Source: Catonia carolina
Lineage: Eukaryota > Arthropoda > Insecta > Hemiptera > Achilidae
DNA length: 64,000 bases
Assembly (NCBI GenBank): GCA_035578175.1
Contig: JAQMRL010000002.1
Span: 80,509,325 to 80,573,324 of the forward strand
Direction: 5' to 3'
The position numbers and the translations under genes are program-made. Below, one piece after another: positions 29,960 to 40,299 of the stretch; position 1 is the stretch's first letter; every line of letters starts with the position of its first letter. The notes under the pieces were generated by a model, which searched no databases, was not told the origin of the DNA, and worked only from the letters and a program-made list of their open reading frames with translations.

Positions 29960-30908
29960 ACAGGGTGATTCACGAAGATATGCAGAAACTTTGGCAGCTC
30001 ATTGTACATGTAAAAATAATGAAAAAAGTTAATATAAACATGGGTCCGGAAATATTTTGTTACCGAGTTAACAGCTAGCGAAAAATTTCGCCCGGATTTC
30101 AGCTCACCAGGTGAGAAATGAGGTCTTCCTGAAATTCTGGTACGATAGATTAAGGGACGAATTCAATCGTTTCTTATGGTTTTTAATCTGATAAATTGAA
30201 TAAAACAGGTCCCAGAACTGTAAGTTAACTAGTTTTTTGAGAAAACCGGTGTCAAATGCAAAAAATGGAGTGAAAAATCATTTATTAAAATAACATTAAT
30301 ACTTAGACATATTAATGAAGCTTTTACACCGTTACTGTGGAAAGCAACAAGAGCTGTCCTTAAATGAGCAGAAAAATGCATTGAAGTCGGCGGAGACACT
30401 TGTGAAAATTTACTGTAATTTGGTTGAATAGGTTTAGATTAATGTTTTTCCGGTTAATTTTACTTTGTGCTGATATAAATAAAAATTCATTTAATCAAAC
30501 ATCTATTCGCTTTCTGTGTACGTTATTTACACCGTTTTGTTGAGAATAAAATTTTCTACAAGGTTAATTCAAAGTTTTTATCTGTTTCTTGGTGAAATAA
30601 CAAAGTTATTGTTGCCCAAAGATGAAAAAATGTGTTTTTTCACTCTATTTTTTGGATTTGACACTGGTTTTCTCAAAAACTAGTTAACTTACAGTTCTGG
30701 GACCTGTTTTATTCAATTTATCAGGTCAAAAACCATAAGAAACGATTGAATTCGCCCCTTAATCTATCTTACCAGAATTTCAGGAAGACCTCATTTCACC
30801 TGGTGAGCTGAAATCCGGGCGAAATCTTTCGCTAGCTAATTTTTAATTATTTTTACATGTACAATGAGCTGCCAAAGTTTCTGGGTGTTTCTTCGTGAAT
30901 CACCCTGT
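29960..30908. mobile_element. Long palindromic foldback transposon
   Basis: Ends ACAGGGTGATTCACGAAG and its inverse. The arms are about 270-310 bp (29960 to about 30270 and about 30640 to 30908), with a short deletion in the right arm. Shared blocks include CTTTGGCAGCTCATTGTACA, GAAATCCGGGCGAAA and CAGGTCCCAGAACTGTAAGT. Flanks GTATTACT and GTATTATG suggest an 8-bp target duplication with two changes. Non-coding core. Confidence 0.8.
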
Positions 30909-31005
30909 GTATTATGTAGGCTAGTATTTACTCTGACTGTTCATTGATTATTCTAATTAAGTGATTCATTACTGATTTTATCATTATAACTCCGTGTATA
31001 TTATA

Positions 31006-32317
31006 CGAGGTGAGTTCAAAAAGTAACAGGAATTTTTAAATTTCACGGGTTTGGACAGTCCGATTGTAAAATTTTTTTTTTTATTATGTTGGTACACATG
31101 CCCCTGACGTACGATAAAATTTTCAACAATATTCATTGCTTAGTTCTTAAGTGGAAGCCGCTAAGGTTAGACGTGTTTTTCGAGCACGGCTATTTTTGTT
31201 TGTTAAAAAAAATGGATCAAAGAATTTGTATTAAATTTTGCGTGAGAAATGAAATAAAGTGTGTGAAATGTTAACAAAGGCATATGGTGAGTCTGCTATG
31301 AGTAAAACAAGGATTTACGAGTGGTATAAGCGTTTCCAAGATGGCCGCGAAAACGTTGAAGATGACGAACGACCTGGACGTCCAAGCACATCAACAACCG
31401 ATGAAAACGTGAAAAAAGTGAAAGAAATGGTTATGAACGATCGCTGAATCACAATCAGAGAAGTCAGTGATGATGTTGGCATATCGATTGGCTCATGCCA
31501 TGACATTTTTTCGGATGTTTTGGGTATGAAACGTGTGGCAGCAAAATTTGTTCCAAAATTGTTGAATTTCGAACAAAAACAGCGGCGAATGGAAGTTGCT
31601 CAGGAGTCAGTAAATGAAGTCGACAACGATGCGGATCTACTCAAACGTGTTATAACAGGTGACGAAACATGGGTTTACGGATACGATGTTGAAACTAAGG
31701 CTCAATCGTCCCAGTGGAGGCATTCTGGATCGCCAAGACCGAAAAAGGTTCGACAAGTGCGGTCGAATGTGAAGGTTATGCTCACTGTGTTCTTCGATTT
31801 TAATGGCATAGTGCATCATGAATTCTTGCCACAAGGTCAAACAATCAATAAGGAGTACTACCTACAAGTTCAACGCCGTTTGCGTGAAGCAATCCGAAAA
31901 AAACGTCCGGATTTGTGGCAAAACAATTCATGGCTTTTGCACCACGATAATGCACCTGCTCACACTTCATTGCTTGTTCGTGAATTTTTGGCCAAAAACA
32001 AAACTGTAACGATGCCCCAGCCTCCATATTCGCCAGACATGGCTCCATGTGACTTTTTTCTATTTCCAAAAATAATGAGAACATTAAAAGGCCGTCGTTT
32101 TACAAGCATAGATGACATTAAAAGCGAATCGGTGAAAGAGCTAACAGCTATCTCAAAGATCGAGTTTCAGAAGTGTTTCGAGGATTGGAAAAAGCGTTGG
32201 CACAAGTGTATTGCATGCGAAGGGGACTACTTTGAAGGCGACAATATTAATGTAGATGAATAAATAAATAATTTTTTCAAAAAACGAAAATTCCCGTTAT
32301 TTTTTGAACAAACCTCG
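31006..32317 (+). mobile_element. mariner transposon, near complete
   Basis: 1312 bp with terminal inverted repeats of about 30 bp (CGAGGTGAGTTCAAAAAGTA and, reversed, CGAGGTTTGTTCAAAAAATA) and TA on both sides (31004-31005 and 32318-32319). It contains one transposase pseudogene spanning almost the full element. Located in Vamp7 intron 1 in the gene's orientation. Confidence 0.92.
31211..32263 (+). pseudogene. mariner transposase, two lesions
   Basis: Starts MDQRICIKFCVRNEIKC at 31211. A short deletion near 31262 shifts the frame. It then runs MLTKAYGESAMSKTRIYEWY and a GRPST linker to an in-frame TGA at 31445-31447 (where an arginine codon would be expected). From there it is open to the stop at 32261. 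The catalytic residues are present: D in ITGDETWVYG, D in LLHHDNAPAH and, 34 residues later, D in PDMAPCDFFLF, i.e. DD34D. The C-terminus ends GDYFEG. Only two inactivating changes over about 345 codons. Confidence 0.92.
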
Positions 32318-32384
32318 TAGATCAGTATTTCTCAACCTTTTGGGGGGAGGGGTAGATCTTAATGCACATTTTAAAAGGTGACTG

Positions 32385-32490
32385 ATAGAAGATTAGTCTT
32401 GAAGAAGAAATGATGGACCTTATCAGGAATTGAACCTAGGAAACCTGGCTTAAACGTTGCACCGACCACTGGACTATAGTGCTTGATTAA
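32385..32490 (-). mobile_element. tRNA-like SINE head fragment
   Basis: The minus strand reads A-box-like TAGTCCAGTGGTCGG and B box GGTTCAATTCC with tRNA-like spacing. Just upstream, CAGTATTTCTCAACCTTTT at 32323 resembles a single hAT terminal repeat. No second end was found. Confidence 0.5.
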
Positions 32491-32564
32491 AGAATCATTG
32501 CATTGCTGGCATTACAGTTATAACTTGTACCCACTATGTCATCATTACCACTTGTTCATCAAAA

Positions 32565-32735
32565 TTTTTTTTTGTTTTATGTCTGACTGTTTTGCAATGA
32601 CTGCTTATAGCAGACGGTAAGAACGATGAAAAATGAAGATGAGTGATGAAAAAATACCAGACCCTACCGGGAATCGAACCTGGGACCCTGGCATAGAAAC
32701 CAATTGCACTAACCACTACACCATCAATTGGGTAT
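32565..32735 (-). mobile_element. SINE V, reverse copy
   Basis: Minus strand: GATGGTGTAGTGGTTAGTGC head, B box GGTTCGATTCCC, body with the TGCTATAAGCAGTCATTGC variant and a reversed A-tail at 32563-32578. Confidence 0.78.
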
Positions 32736-32769
32736 TGAAATGTGTACATAAGGAGCGCTTGGTTTTTTG

Positions 32770-33486
32770 GTTTGAATTCCGTAGTATTTCTGGTTTTAGT
32801 TTTATTATATTTCTGTTTTGGTGATACCTCATTTACTATATAAATGGGAAGAGAATTGGAGAAAAATTTGGCTTTATTTACATTGCGCAAAAAACCCGAC
32901 ATATTGGGTTTTAAACATTTGGAAGAAAGCCAATGCAATTTTCCATCCAATAAAAAATAGCACCAGCAAAAGCACGAGGGTGAGATTTTATAAAACATTA
33001 GCAGTGGCGACTCTACTCGATGGCAGTTGCAGTTGGGGGGTATCAAAGTGAGAGGATAGTAGATTACAACCATCTGAATGGGTCTAGTAGAGAAGATCGT
33101 TGATTAGGAAATAACTTAACATCTTCTCTATAAATGACAAGGTATCCCACAACAGAATGCGGGAGGATAGGATGCCTAAGCAGACACTGGGCTATAAGCC
33201 GGAGGGCAGTAGAGAACGAGGGCGCCCGAGAAAGAGATGGGCAGATTTGAGATGTTCAGAACAGGCAGAGATGCCTATCTTTGAAAGGCAGAAGATGAAG
33301 AAGAAGAATTCCATAGTATTTCTGGTTTTAGTTTTATTATATTTCTGTTTTGGTGATACCTCATTTATTATATAAAGTGGGAGGAGAATTGGAGAAAAAT
33401 TTGGTTTTATTCACTTTGTGCAAAATACCCGACGTATTGGGTTTTGGATATTTGGTAGAAAGCCGTTGCAATTTTCCATCCAAATT
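32770..33486 (+). repeat. ~178-bp direct duplication flanking a LINE tail
   Basis: 32770-32951 and 33307-33486 are about 90% alike (GTAGTATTTCTGGTTTTAGT, GGAGAAAAATTTGG, AATTTTCCATCCAA). Between them lies a LINE fragment: STSKSTRVRFYKTL and, after a deletion, EDRMPKQTLGYKPEGSRERG with PRKRWADL and a (GAA)n-like end at 33290-33306. A duplication of this length is too long for an ordinary target-site duplication. Confidence 0.65.
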
Positions 33487-33528
33487 ATTACCGATTGTAT
33501 GTTGTTAATGTGATGGTTTGTTTTGCAG

Positions 33529-33666
33529 GAATTTGAACGATCTAGAGCATTTTTATACCTGAATGAAATCAAGAGAAGATTTCGTTCTACTTATGGACTG
33601 AGAGCAGAAACAGCGATCGCATATGCCATGAACACTGAATTCTCTCCCATTTTAGGCAATGAAATG
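33529..33666 (+). CDS. Vamp7: Vamp7 coding exon 2 (longin domain end)
   Basis: Acceptor TTTTGCAG at 33521-33528, donor ATG/GTACAG at 33667, phase 0 at both ends. Its 46 residues start EFERSRAFLYLNEIKRRF and include YGLRAETAIAYAMNTEFSPI. This aligns without gaps to the DFERSRAF-NFLNEIK segment of vertebrate VAMP7. The donor is weaker than the other three, but the protein alignment supports it. The frame stays open past the donor, so a read-through reading is possible but would leave the family. Confidence 0.93.
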
Positions 33667-33744
33667 GTACAGTATTTATTTCAATCTGTTTTGTTTATTT
33701 TTTTAAAATAATTTGAATTGTAGGCCTACCTACGCCTGTTAGGT

Positions 33745-33915
33745 TTTTATTCCCTAATGTGTGTACATTGCAATCTGTTTAATCAAGATGAATATGACCC
33801 AATCAGATGAGGATGATGTGTAACTGAGGTATATTCTTGTACAGAATCAGAGAGTATGGTTAATTGGACCCCAATCATCAAAGTACACTGGCAACCACTG
33901 TCTAATATTCTGATA
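33745..33915 (-). mobile_element. SINE T1, partial reverse copy
   Basis: Shares the T1 3' half (TACATTGCAATCTGTTTAAT, CAATCAGATGAGGATGATGT, CATCAAAGTACACTGGCAAC) but lacks the tRNA-like head. Confidence 0.7.
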
Positions 33916-33950
33916 CCATACTATGAGGGTAAGTCAATATCCGCAATGTA

Positions 33951-34926
33951 CGAGGCGTGTTCAGAAAGTAAGTACCGTTTTTAAAAAACACAAGTAAAAC
34001 AATTTTTTTCAACACAATTTTATTTCTACATGAAAGCCCAAACCTTTAACTATTTTTTGACATAGTTTCCACCGATGTTCAAACACTTGTCGTAGCGGGT
34101 GATCAATTTGTCTATACCCTTTTCGTAGAAGGTTCCCACCACTGACACGCACAAAACCAAGAGACTCGGAAGTGCTTTGACTTTTCTCACACGGTACAGT
34201 GATGATGGTGAGGATTTTTTAAACAAAATTGTAACAGGTGATGAAACTTGGATCCGTCATGTCACACCGGAATCTAAACAGCAGTCAATGGAGTGGCGAC
34301 ACATGCAATCCCTGAAGAAACAAAAATTGAAGACGATAATGTCTGCACAAAAAATCATGTGCACTGTCTTTTGGGATCAGAAAGGTGTGTTGCTGATTGA
34401 TTTTCTCCTAAGAGGTGAAACCATTAATGCGGCAAGGTATTGCAAAACCTTAAGAAAACTAAGGCGGATAATTCAAAACAAACGGACAGGAATGCTCAGT
34501 AACAGAATTGTGTTGCTCCATGACAATGCTCGGCCCCATACCGCTGGTGACACTCAAACATTGGTTCGACAATTTCGTTGGGAGCAGTTTGATCACCCGC
34601 CCTACAGCCCGGACTTGGCACCGTCTGACTACCACTTGTTCCTGTACATGAAGCGTGAGCTAGGCGGCCAACGCTTTGAAACCGACGATGAAGTGAAAAC
34701 TGCCGTGGAGTCGTGGCTACATTCGTTGGCGGGAACCTTCTACGAAGAGGGTATAGACAAATTGATCACCCGCTACGACAAGTGTTTGAACATCGGTGGA
34801 AACTATGTCGAAAAATAGTTTAAGGTTTGGGCTTTCATGTAGAAATAAAATTGTGCTGAAAAAAAATTGTTTCACCTGTTTTTTTTTTTTTTTTAAGAAC
34901 AGTACTTACTTTCTGAACACACCTCG
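33951..34926 (+). mobile_element. Foldback mariner in Vamp7 intron 2
   Basis: 976 bp, TA at both ends (33949-33950 and 34927-34928), termini CGAGGCGTGTTCAGAAAGTA. The left ~190 bp (to about 34140) is an inverted copy of the right ~195 bp, including antisense transposase C-terminus (CTTGTCGTAGCGGGTGATCA). The N-terminal third of the gene has been replaced by this inverted duplicate. Same family as the N-terminal piece at 36790-37245. Confidence 0.88.
34177..34818 (+). pseudogene. mariner transposase, N-terminally truncated
   Basis: 213 open codons from the catalytic core to the stop: VTGDETWIRHVTPESKQQSM, IVLLHDNARPHTA, FDHPPYSPDLAPSDYHLF and the ending RYDKCLNIGGNYVEK. All three catalytic aspartates are present. 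The helix-turn-helix region is missing, removed with the formation of the foldback. Confidence 0.9.
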
Positions 34927-34929
34927 TAG

Positions 34930-35390
34930 TTATAAAATTTTATTGTAATCAAATAGGAAACTTACAAGTACATCATTTTTCGATATAGTCCCCTTGCTAT
35001 TCAACGCACTTGGTTCATCGTTGTTCAGGTTTCCTGATGCCCTCATAAAAAAAGGTTTTTGGTTGAGATGCAAGCCAGGAATGCACCGCTTCTTTCAATG
35101 CTTCATCCGAGGTAAATCAACGGCCCCTTAATGCCTCTTTGAGTGGACCAATCGCAGACACCCCATTGTGGTAAAACACTGTTTCTGTACTGTACCGAAA
35201 GTCTTCTATGAATTTCAGCCCCTGATACACCTTCTAACCACAAAAAACGGATCACTGAACGTTGCTCTTCTTTGGTGCAAATAGAAAGCGGAGTAGCCAT
35301 GATTAACAGCACGACAGCGATAACGAAACTAACGTAGCAGCTTGAAACTTGGATACATATAACCACAAATAAACGAAGCATGTGTCATCA
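34930..35390 (-). pseudogene. mariner-like element with internal deletion
   Basis: The minus strand begins MATPLSICTKEEQRSVIRFL and SGAEIHRRLSVQYRNSVLPQ (35300-35180), a typical N-terminal domain. It jumps to DEALKEAVHSWLASQPKTFF and YEGIRKPEQR (35110-35000), the C-terminus, with the catalytic core deleted. A different mariner family from the neighbours at 33951 and 31006. Confidence 0.75.
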
Positions 35391-35415
35391 ACGCAAAACG
35401 ACAGTACTGCCAACA

Positions 35416-35874
35416 TTCTTCTTCTTCTTAGCGTGCCTGTCCGGTTCGAACGCTGGCTGTCATCATGGCTATCTTGGTCTTGTCATCTGCAATGCGGAAC
35501 AGTTGGGCCGAGCTTTTCCCATACCAGTCTCTCAGGTTAGCAAGCCAGGATATTCTTCTTCGGCCTGGCTGTCTTTCTACCATCCAATCTTCCCTGCAGG
35601 ATGCGCTGCAACAGTTCGTATCTACCGTGGTTCCTCATAATATGACCGAGGTATTGCAACTTGCGACACTTAATGGTGTTTATTACCTCTGGTTCCTTGT
35701 TCATCCGACGCAGTACCTCAATGTTGGTCACCCTATCTGTCCATGGTATCCTCAGCATTCTTCTGTACACCCAAAGTTCGAAGGCTTCAAGTTTAGTAGT
35801 GGTCGCCCTCGTCAACGTCCAAGACTCTACTCCGTACAGAAGAACGGAAAACACGTAACACCGCAAGAGTCGCA
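35416..35874 (-). mobile_element. LINE C-terminal fragment with target duplication
   Basis: The minus strand encodes VFSVLLYGVESWTLTRATTT, KLEAFELWVYRRMLRIPWTD, RKLQYLGHIMRN and ILQGRLDGRKT. ACTGCCAACA at 35406-35415 and 35875-35884 is a 10-bp target duplication, and the 3' edge is (CTT)n (reversed GAA repeat). Same lineage as 50578, 54669 and 62923. Confidence 0.88.
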
Positions 35875-36179
35875 ACTGCCAACATAAACAAAAATATAAC
35901 TAAATTTCAGATAATAATTGACTTACCCTCGTATTTATATACCAGTCCATTGTTAGTGTTTTAGCCGCTATGCAGTGCTAGCGCTGTGGGTGGCTTCTGC
36001 TGTCGTGAGAGCGCAGACAGAAACTTTCACAATGCTTGTACGACTACGAGTGACTAAGGCATACGGCAGACTTGGCTAGTCAGTCAAGGCAGGAAGTCAG
36101 TCAGACAGTATCATCTTCTTCACAAGAAGGTCGACATGGAGATAGCTTGTACACTCATCATTGAGTATACTCTTTTTCT

Positions 36180-36460
36180 ACTCTCCACAACTAAACGCCT
36201 TCACTCAACTTTGCTTCACCAGCGACTGATCCTCCTTGAGGCAGTGGTAAACTGTGTTTGCCACATGTAACCGCTACTATCTGTTAGGTAGCGGTATAGA
36301 CGTACTTGCCTCACTAGTGACCGCTCCTACCACACGCAGCGGCGGCAAAAGGTGTACACCACGTCCGTGACCGCTCCTATTGTTAGGTAACAGTAGAGAT
36401 GGTATTCACCTAGTCAGTGGCTGCTCCTCCTCGAGGCAGCAGCAAAGGTTATCTCCTGTC
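36180..36460. repeat. Diverged inverted counterpart of the 104-bp minisatellite
   Basis: Reversed, it repeats GAGGAGCAGCCACTGACTAG, AATAGGAGCGGTCACGGACG and GAGGATCAGTCGCTGGTGAA with CCGCTACCTAACA-type spacers. The two sub-block types match those at 24200-24790, but with much drift and no strict period. Confidence 0.6.
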
Positions 36461-36593
36461 CCTCTTTCATGAAGCACCTACATCATCAAATGCCCTGCTG
36501 TTCCACTCGGAAAAATAACACGGCCTACTCAGTCGACAAGAGCTACAGCCCACCCAAGCGCTCAACTCAACCGACTGGATTACATGACCGCTA

Positions 36594-36695
36594 ACTATTC
36601 AAATCCATTTAAAAGTGACTACTTTTACACTAGCTGTTAAACAGCTGACTTGCAGCAATGACTTTACTTTTGGACTAAACCAATAGGTCAAACTT
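36594..36695 (-). mobile_element. SINE T1 head fragment
   Basis: ATTCAAATCCATTTAAAAG, CTAGCTGTTAAACAGCTGAC and GACTAAACCAATAGGTC correspond to the T1 head in reverse with the CAGCTG hairpin. Old and diverged. Confidence 0.6.
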
Positions 36696-36789
36696 ATTGT
36701 ATGAATTTAAGCTTTGTGCAGCTGCAGGATGAAGGGGACAGATGAAGTACCAGACTACTGCTACGTCATAACACTGTACTAATTATCTC

Positions 36790-37245
36790 ATTGGATATAT
36801 TTACGTCTGTTCTCTTGGATTTTTTCGTCAACAGCCCTTACCAGATCATCGGTGGCGAGAGAAGGCCGACTGCTCCGATTGTCATCATGCACATTTGTTT
36901 GACCGCCATTGAACATTCTAACCCACTTTCTCACCATTCCTTCACTCATCACGTCTTCCCCATAAACATCTCAAAGTTGACAATACATTTCAGCCGGTTT
37001 CACATTCCTTGCGTTTAAAACTCTTATTACAGAATGAATCTCACAATCGGCGGGATCACTAATTGTCTTAAACATTTTAAACGTTCAGAGAAAACTGAAA
37101 ACACAACGTAGAACAACTACAATGGCGTGAGTCGATAGCCAGTGAACAAGGACGACTAGTGTGCATGCGCGGAACACCGATTGCAGCGCTACGGCGGCAG
37201 TAGAATGAAACGGTACTTACTTTCTGAACACGCTTCATACAACCC
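36790..37245 (-). pseudogene. mariner N-terminal part (same family as 33951)
   Basis: The minus strand starts at a terminal repeat (GCGTGTTCAGAAAGTAAGTA), then MFKTISDPADCEIHSVIRVL, NARNVKPAEMYCQL, a stop, SEGMVRKWVRMFNGGQTNVH and GRPSLATDDLV. This is the helix-turn-helix domain and GRPS linker. Truncated at about 36787 before the catalytic core. It supplies the region that the 33951 element has lost. Confidence 0.8.
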
Positions 37246-37770
37246 TGAACTTTTTTTATGAACCGTATTTCCACTGCCTGGATCTGATGTTCATCTTTCC
37301 TCCCAAGTACCCAGGATTCTTATTAATCTCATATAAAATTAAATGTACGTATGCATTAAACTGACCACCCCCTCAGGTTACTCAGGAACTTCAGGTTACT
37401 TGAATAGTTTAAAGCACTCTTTAGCTACTGACTTATCATATCTCGTATCCCTTAACCCCTAACTGGAGGGGATACAGAATGGGCGAGTTAAAAGATGCAG
37501 GTTTTCAACAATTCACATTGAATCATAAATATAATTTCGTTGACTCTAAAACTGGAGCGAATTCACTGCGAGTAGAACGCATGTAATGTGGGGATCAGTA
37601 AAATGGTGAAATAAGCAACACAGAGGTACAGCTCACCATCATTTGGATTCTTACCTCGGAGAATACATGTGGTGGTTGGCTGAAGGGGGAAATCGCTACC
37701 TAACACTCGTCAATGACATTGCTCCATTCTGGGAGTGACACAGTTGTAAATAATCATAATAAACTCATGT
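37246..37770. other. Intronic stretch, nothing recognised
   Basis: No coding or repeat signature recognised between the mariner fragment and the MITE. Confidence 0.4.
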
Positions 37771-37771
37771 A

Positions 37772-38116
37772 TAGTCCAGTTGCTCTCTTAGTTTGCTCCT
37801 AATGTAAACAAATAATGACGTCACTGAGCATCCGCATTATATAAAAATGTGTACACGCTAATTAAAAAGTAACAACAAAATACTTTTAAAAGTATTTTTA
37901 TACAAAATACTTTTAAAAGTATTTTTATAAAAATGAAATTGTTAGGCCTACATCATATCATGACTGATGTTTTAAGTACTTTAAGTACTTATAATTTAAA
38001 ACATAGTTAACTTAATAGGAATACGACATCCGTAAAGTCGCGGACTCTAGCGTGCACCCTGTAGGAGGTGGCTTTTGTTTGTTGACAGCAGGAGGAAACT
38101 AACAACGCCTGAACTG
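37772..38116. mobile_element. TA-inserting MITE M, copy 3
   Basis: 345 bp, TA at 37770-37771 and 38117-38118, same inverted ends (TTAGTTTGCTCCTAATGTAA). In Vamp7 intron 2. Confidence 0.85.
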
Positions 38117-38118
38117 TA

Positions 38119-38560
38119 AATAGTAAAGTACTGCTTGAGTCCCAGCTGCATGTAGTTGTTGTGGAATGCAGTGCGTGCGTTGTTATAGTAATGAGTGTAT
38201 GAATGAGTTAGTAGTGTTTCACAGCTGATGCATTTGTAGTGGTAGCATGTACTAACTAGACTAAAAAATATTCTTATCATCCGGCGTATTAATTTAACAA
38301 ATACCTACCAGGTTAATAACTTGCGTCGGATTCATAATATTTAACTTACCAATTTATAACAAAATATGTAAATAAATAAATGTAATTAATACAAACATAC
38401 AAACAAGTTAAATACGGAAAGTTTGAAAACTAATGTTTTGTATTAGAGTAATACAACAATTGTATTCCCAGCATGCATCACTCATTCATTATACCTGACC
38501 CGTACCCTTCCCCCCCGCAACTACACGCAGCTTGGAACCAATACATTATTACACCTTTAT
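38119..38560. repeat. Repeat E, copy 1
   Basis: About 440 bp also found at 52775-53440 (there split by retroposon C). Landmarks: GTAGTTGTTGTGGAATGCAG, TAACTAGACTAAAAAA, CTTATCATCCGGC and CCCAGCATGCATCACTCATT. No coding frame or termini identified. Confidence 0.65.
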
Positions 38561-38727
38561 TCAAAACTGTTTGTTTTGGTATTTTTAATGGAAAAGTAAC
38601 TTGAGGATGGTGTCGGTTCAATGCATAAATACCAAATTAAATCGTATCTCTTGTTAACGTTATTTTATGAAAAATATGAATATCGGTAATTAGTTAATTA
38701 AATAAAGCAATGCCTTAATGATTACAG

Positions 38728-38818
38728 AAATATTATTCAGAATCTAGAGACATAGACACCATATCTAGAGTTCATGGAGAGTTAGATGAACTGAAGGGTA
38801 TCATGGTACGCAATATCG
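38728..38818 (+). CDS. Vamp7: Vamp7 coding exon 3 (start of SNARE motif)
   Basis: Acceptor GATTACAG at 38720-38727, donor ATCG/GTAAGT, exon of 91 bases ending in phase 1. It reads KYYSESRDIDTISRVHGELD then ELKGIMVRNI. It aligns residue for residue with the KHHSENKGLDKV...DELKGIMVRNI stretch of vertebrate VAMP7. Arg142 in MVRN is the zero-layer arginine that defines R-SNAREs. Confidence 0.93.
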
Positions 38819-38858
38819 GTAAGTACCAATTAATTATCCAAATAATCTGTAGTGTATA

Positions 38859-39141
38859 GTATTCAGATGAACTGCAGTCCCCTAGCTGTGGGAGTGAGAG
38901 AATGCATAACGCTCTCACTCGCACAACCCATACGCGCCGTTTCCAATAACATTGTCGTATAATTTTACTCGTTGTTGTGAGCAAGCATTTATGCACGCAG
39001 TAAACTAACATGCAAGATAACGACTGTAGTATGTTTTCAGATTTGGATTATAACGGTAAAGACCTTTGAATGCATGCGTAGTGTTATGCCACATATCTCC
39101 CTCTCACTCGCTCGGCTATGGGACATTAGTTCGTCTGATAC
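38859..39141. mobile_element. MITE family D, copy 2
   Basis: Begins 40 bases after the exon 3 donor. Same inverted ends as 1094-1373. In Vamp7 intron 3. Confidence 0.75.
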
Positions 39142-39210
39142 GTATTCTTATATTAAGTAGTTGGTGTTGTTTAGGTGATCAGCCTGGTTGGCTGGTTTCA
39201 ACCTCTATAC

Positions 39211-39945
39211 CAGTGGTTCCCAACCCGCAGTGGTCTGTGGACCACTCAGCCTGAAAGTGAACTACCATGGACCACCCATTACATTATTACATATATCTTA
39301 TCAGTTGTAGCCAAATTAAAGGGTGATTAAATAAAACAAATTTTCACAAACAAACTATTATTATTAATTAAGAAACTATTATTACAAACATATAATTGTT
39401 ATTTTCAGAAAGTAGGGTACATTGAACATCACAAAGAGTAAAAATATTTTAATTGTAAATTGTCTTTTAATAAAATAAGGTATACAGAATTTACTTAGTC
39501 GAAAATAACAATGAAAATTAAAAATGAAATGAAAATTTCAATGCGACTTTTGTGCACGAATCTTTCTGACTAGCTGAGGAATTCTAGGTTTTAGGCTTTT
39601 GCTAAGAGCTACTCTCAAATCACTGCTTACACTTAGCCGATTTCGTTGTTTGTTTTTAATTAACAATAAACTAGCGAACCCCTGCTCACACAAATAAATG
39701 GTTGAAAAAAATCATAAGATACCGCAAAGCTATTTGCCGAATCTTGGGGAAGCCCAGGGCTTTCTTACACCACAACTCTTCTACCTTTACTTAATCTGAA
39801 TCTTGAATGTATTTACTTAATCTTGTTCAATGAAAATCGTAACTTTGATTTAATCACGGGAAAATATTACTTTTTTTATAAGTAGTCACCGGACTCTCAC
39901 GGACCACCCCAAAGGCTCTCACGGACCACCGGTTGGGAAACACTG
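39211..39945 (-). mobile_element. hAT deletion derivative with coding remnant
   Basis: 735 bp with inverted ends CAGTGGTTCCCAACC and GGTTGGGAAACACTG. The flanks CTCTATAC and CTCTAGAG are a decayed 8-bp duplication. The interior retains part of the transposase on the minus strand (39542-39699). Confidence 0.85.
39542..39699 (-). pseudogene. hAT transposase C-terminal dimerisation segment
   Basis: The minus strand encodes IYLCEQGFASLLLIKNKQRN followed by RLSVSSDLRVALSKSLKPRI. This is the conserved hAT dimerisation block (CEQGFS...LIKtKkRNRL....LR.AL....PRI) found in ZBED/SCAND3-like transposases. About 52 codons are open; the rest of the gene has been deleted. Confidence 0.8.
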
Positions 39946-40299
39946 CTCTAGAGGCTAAGTAAAATGAGGAGTGTAGTGATTCACCATTGGCTTCCTCACT
40001 GAGTGGAAAAGTACGCTTATCATCAGCATGCCGGGCCCTCTGAAAAGCACATATTTTCCACCCTGCAAATGACACCTTCACTTCATTCACCACAGGGTCA
40101 AACTGTATAATGAAATTCATTACTTTCAGAGGAGATAACTCTGATTAGTGTCACAGTACACCTCTACCTCTTCTGTTCTTAAATGATTCAGTCATTTAAT
40201 TGGCTAACCATGTGATAAGAAACAGAACTATTTATTTTAGCCCTGCAACGAACAGATTGAGTGTAAATAATTTGACACTCCACCTGTCTGTTATGGGCA

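Noticed and set aside
32534..33073. 179-codon minus-strand frame
   Set aside because: It runs antisense through a SINE V copy and a LINE tail; no domain of its own.
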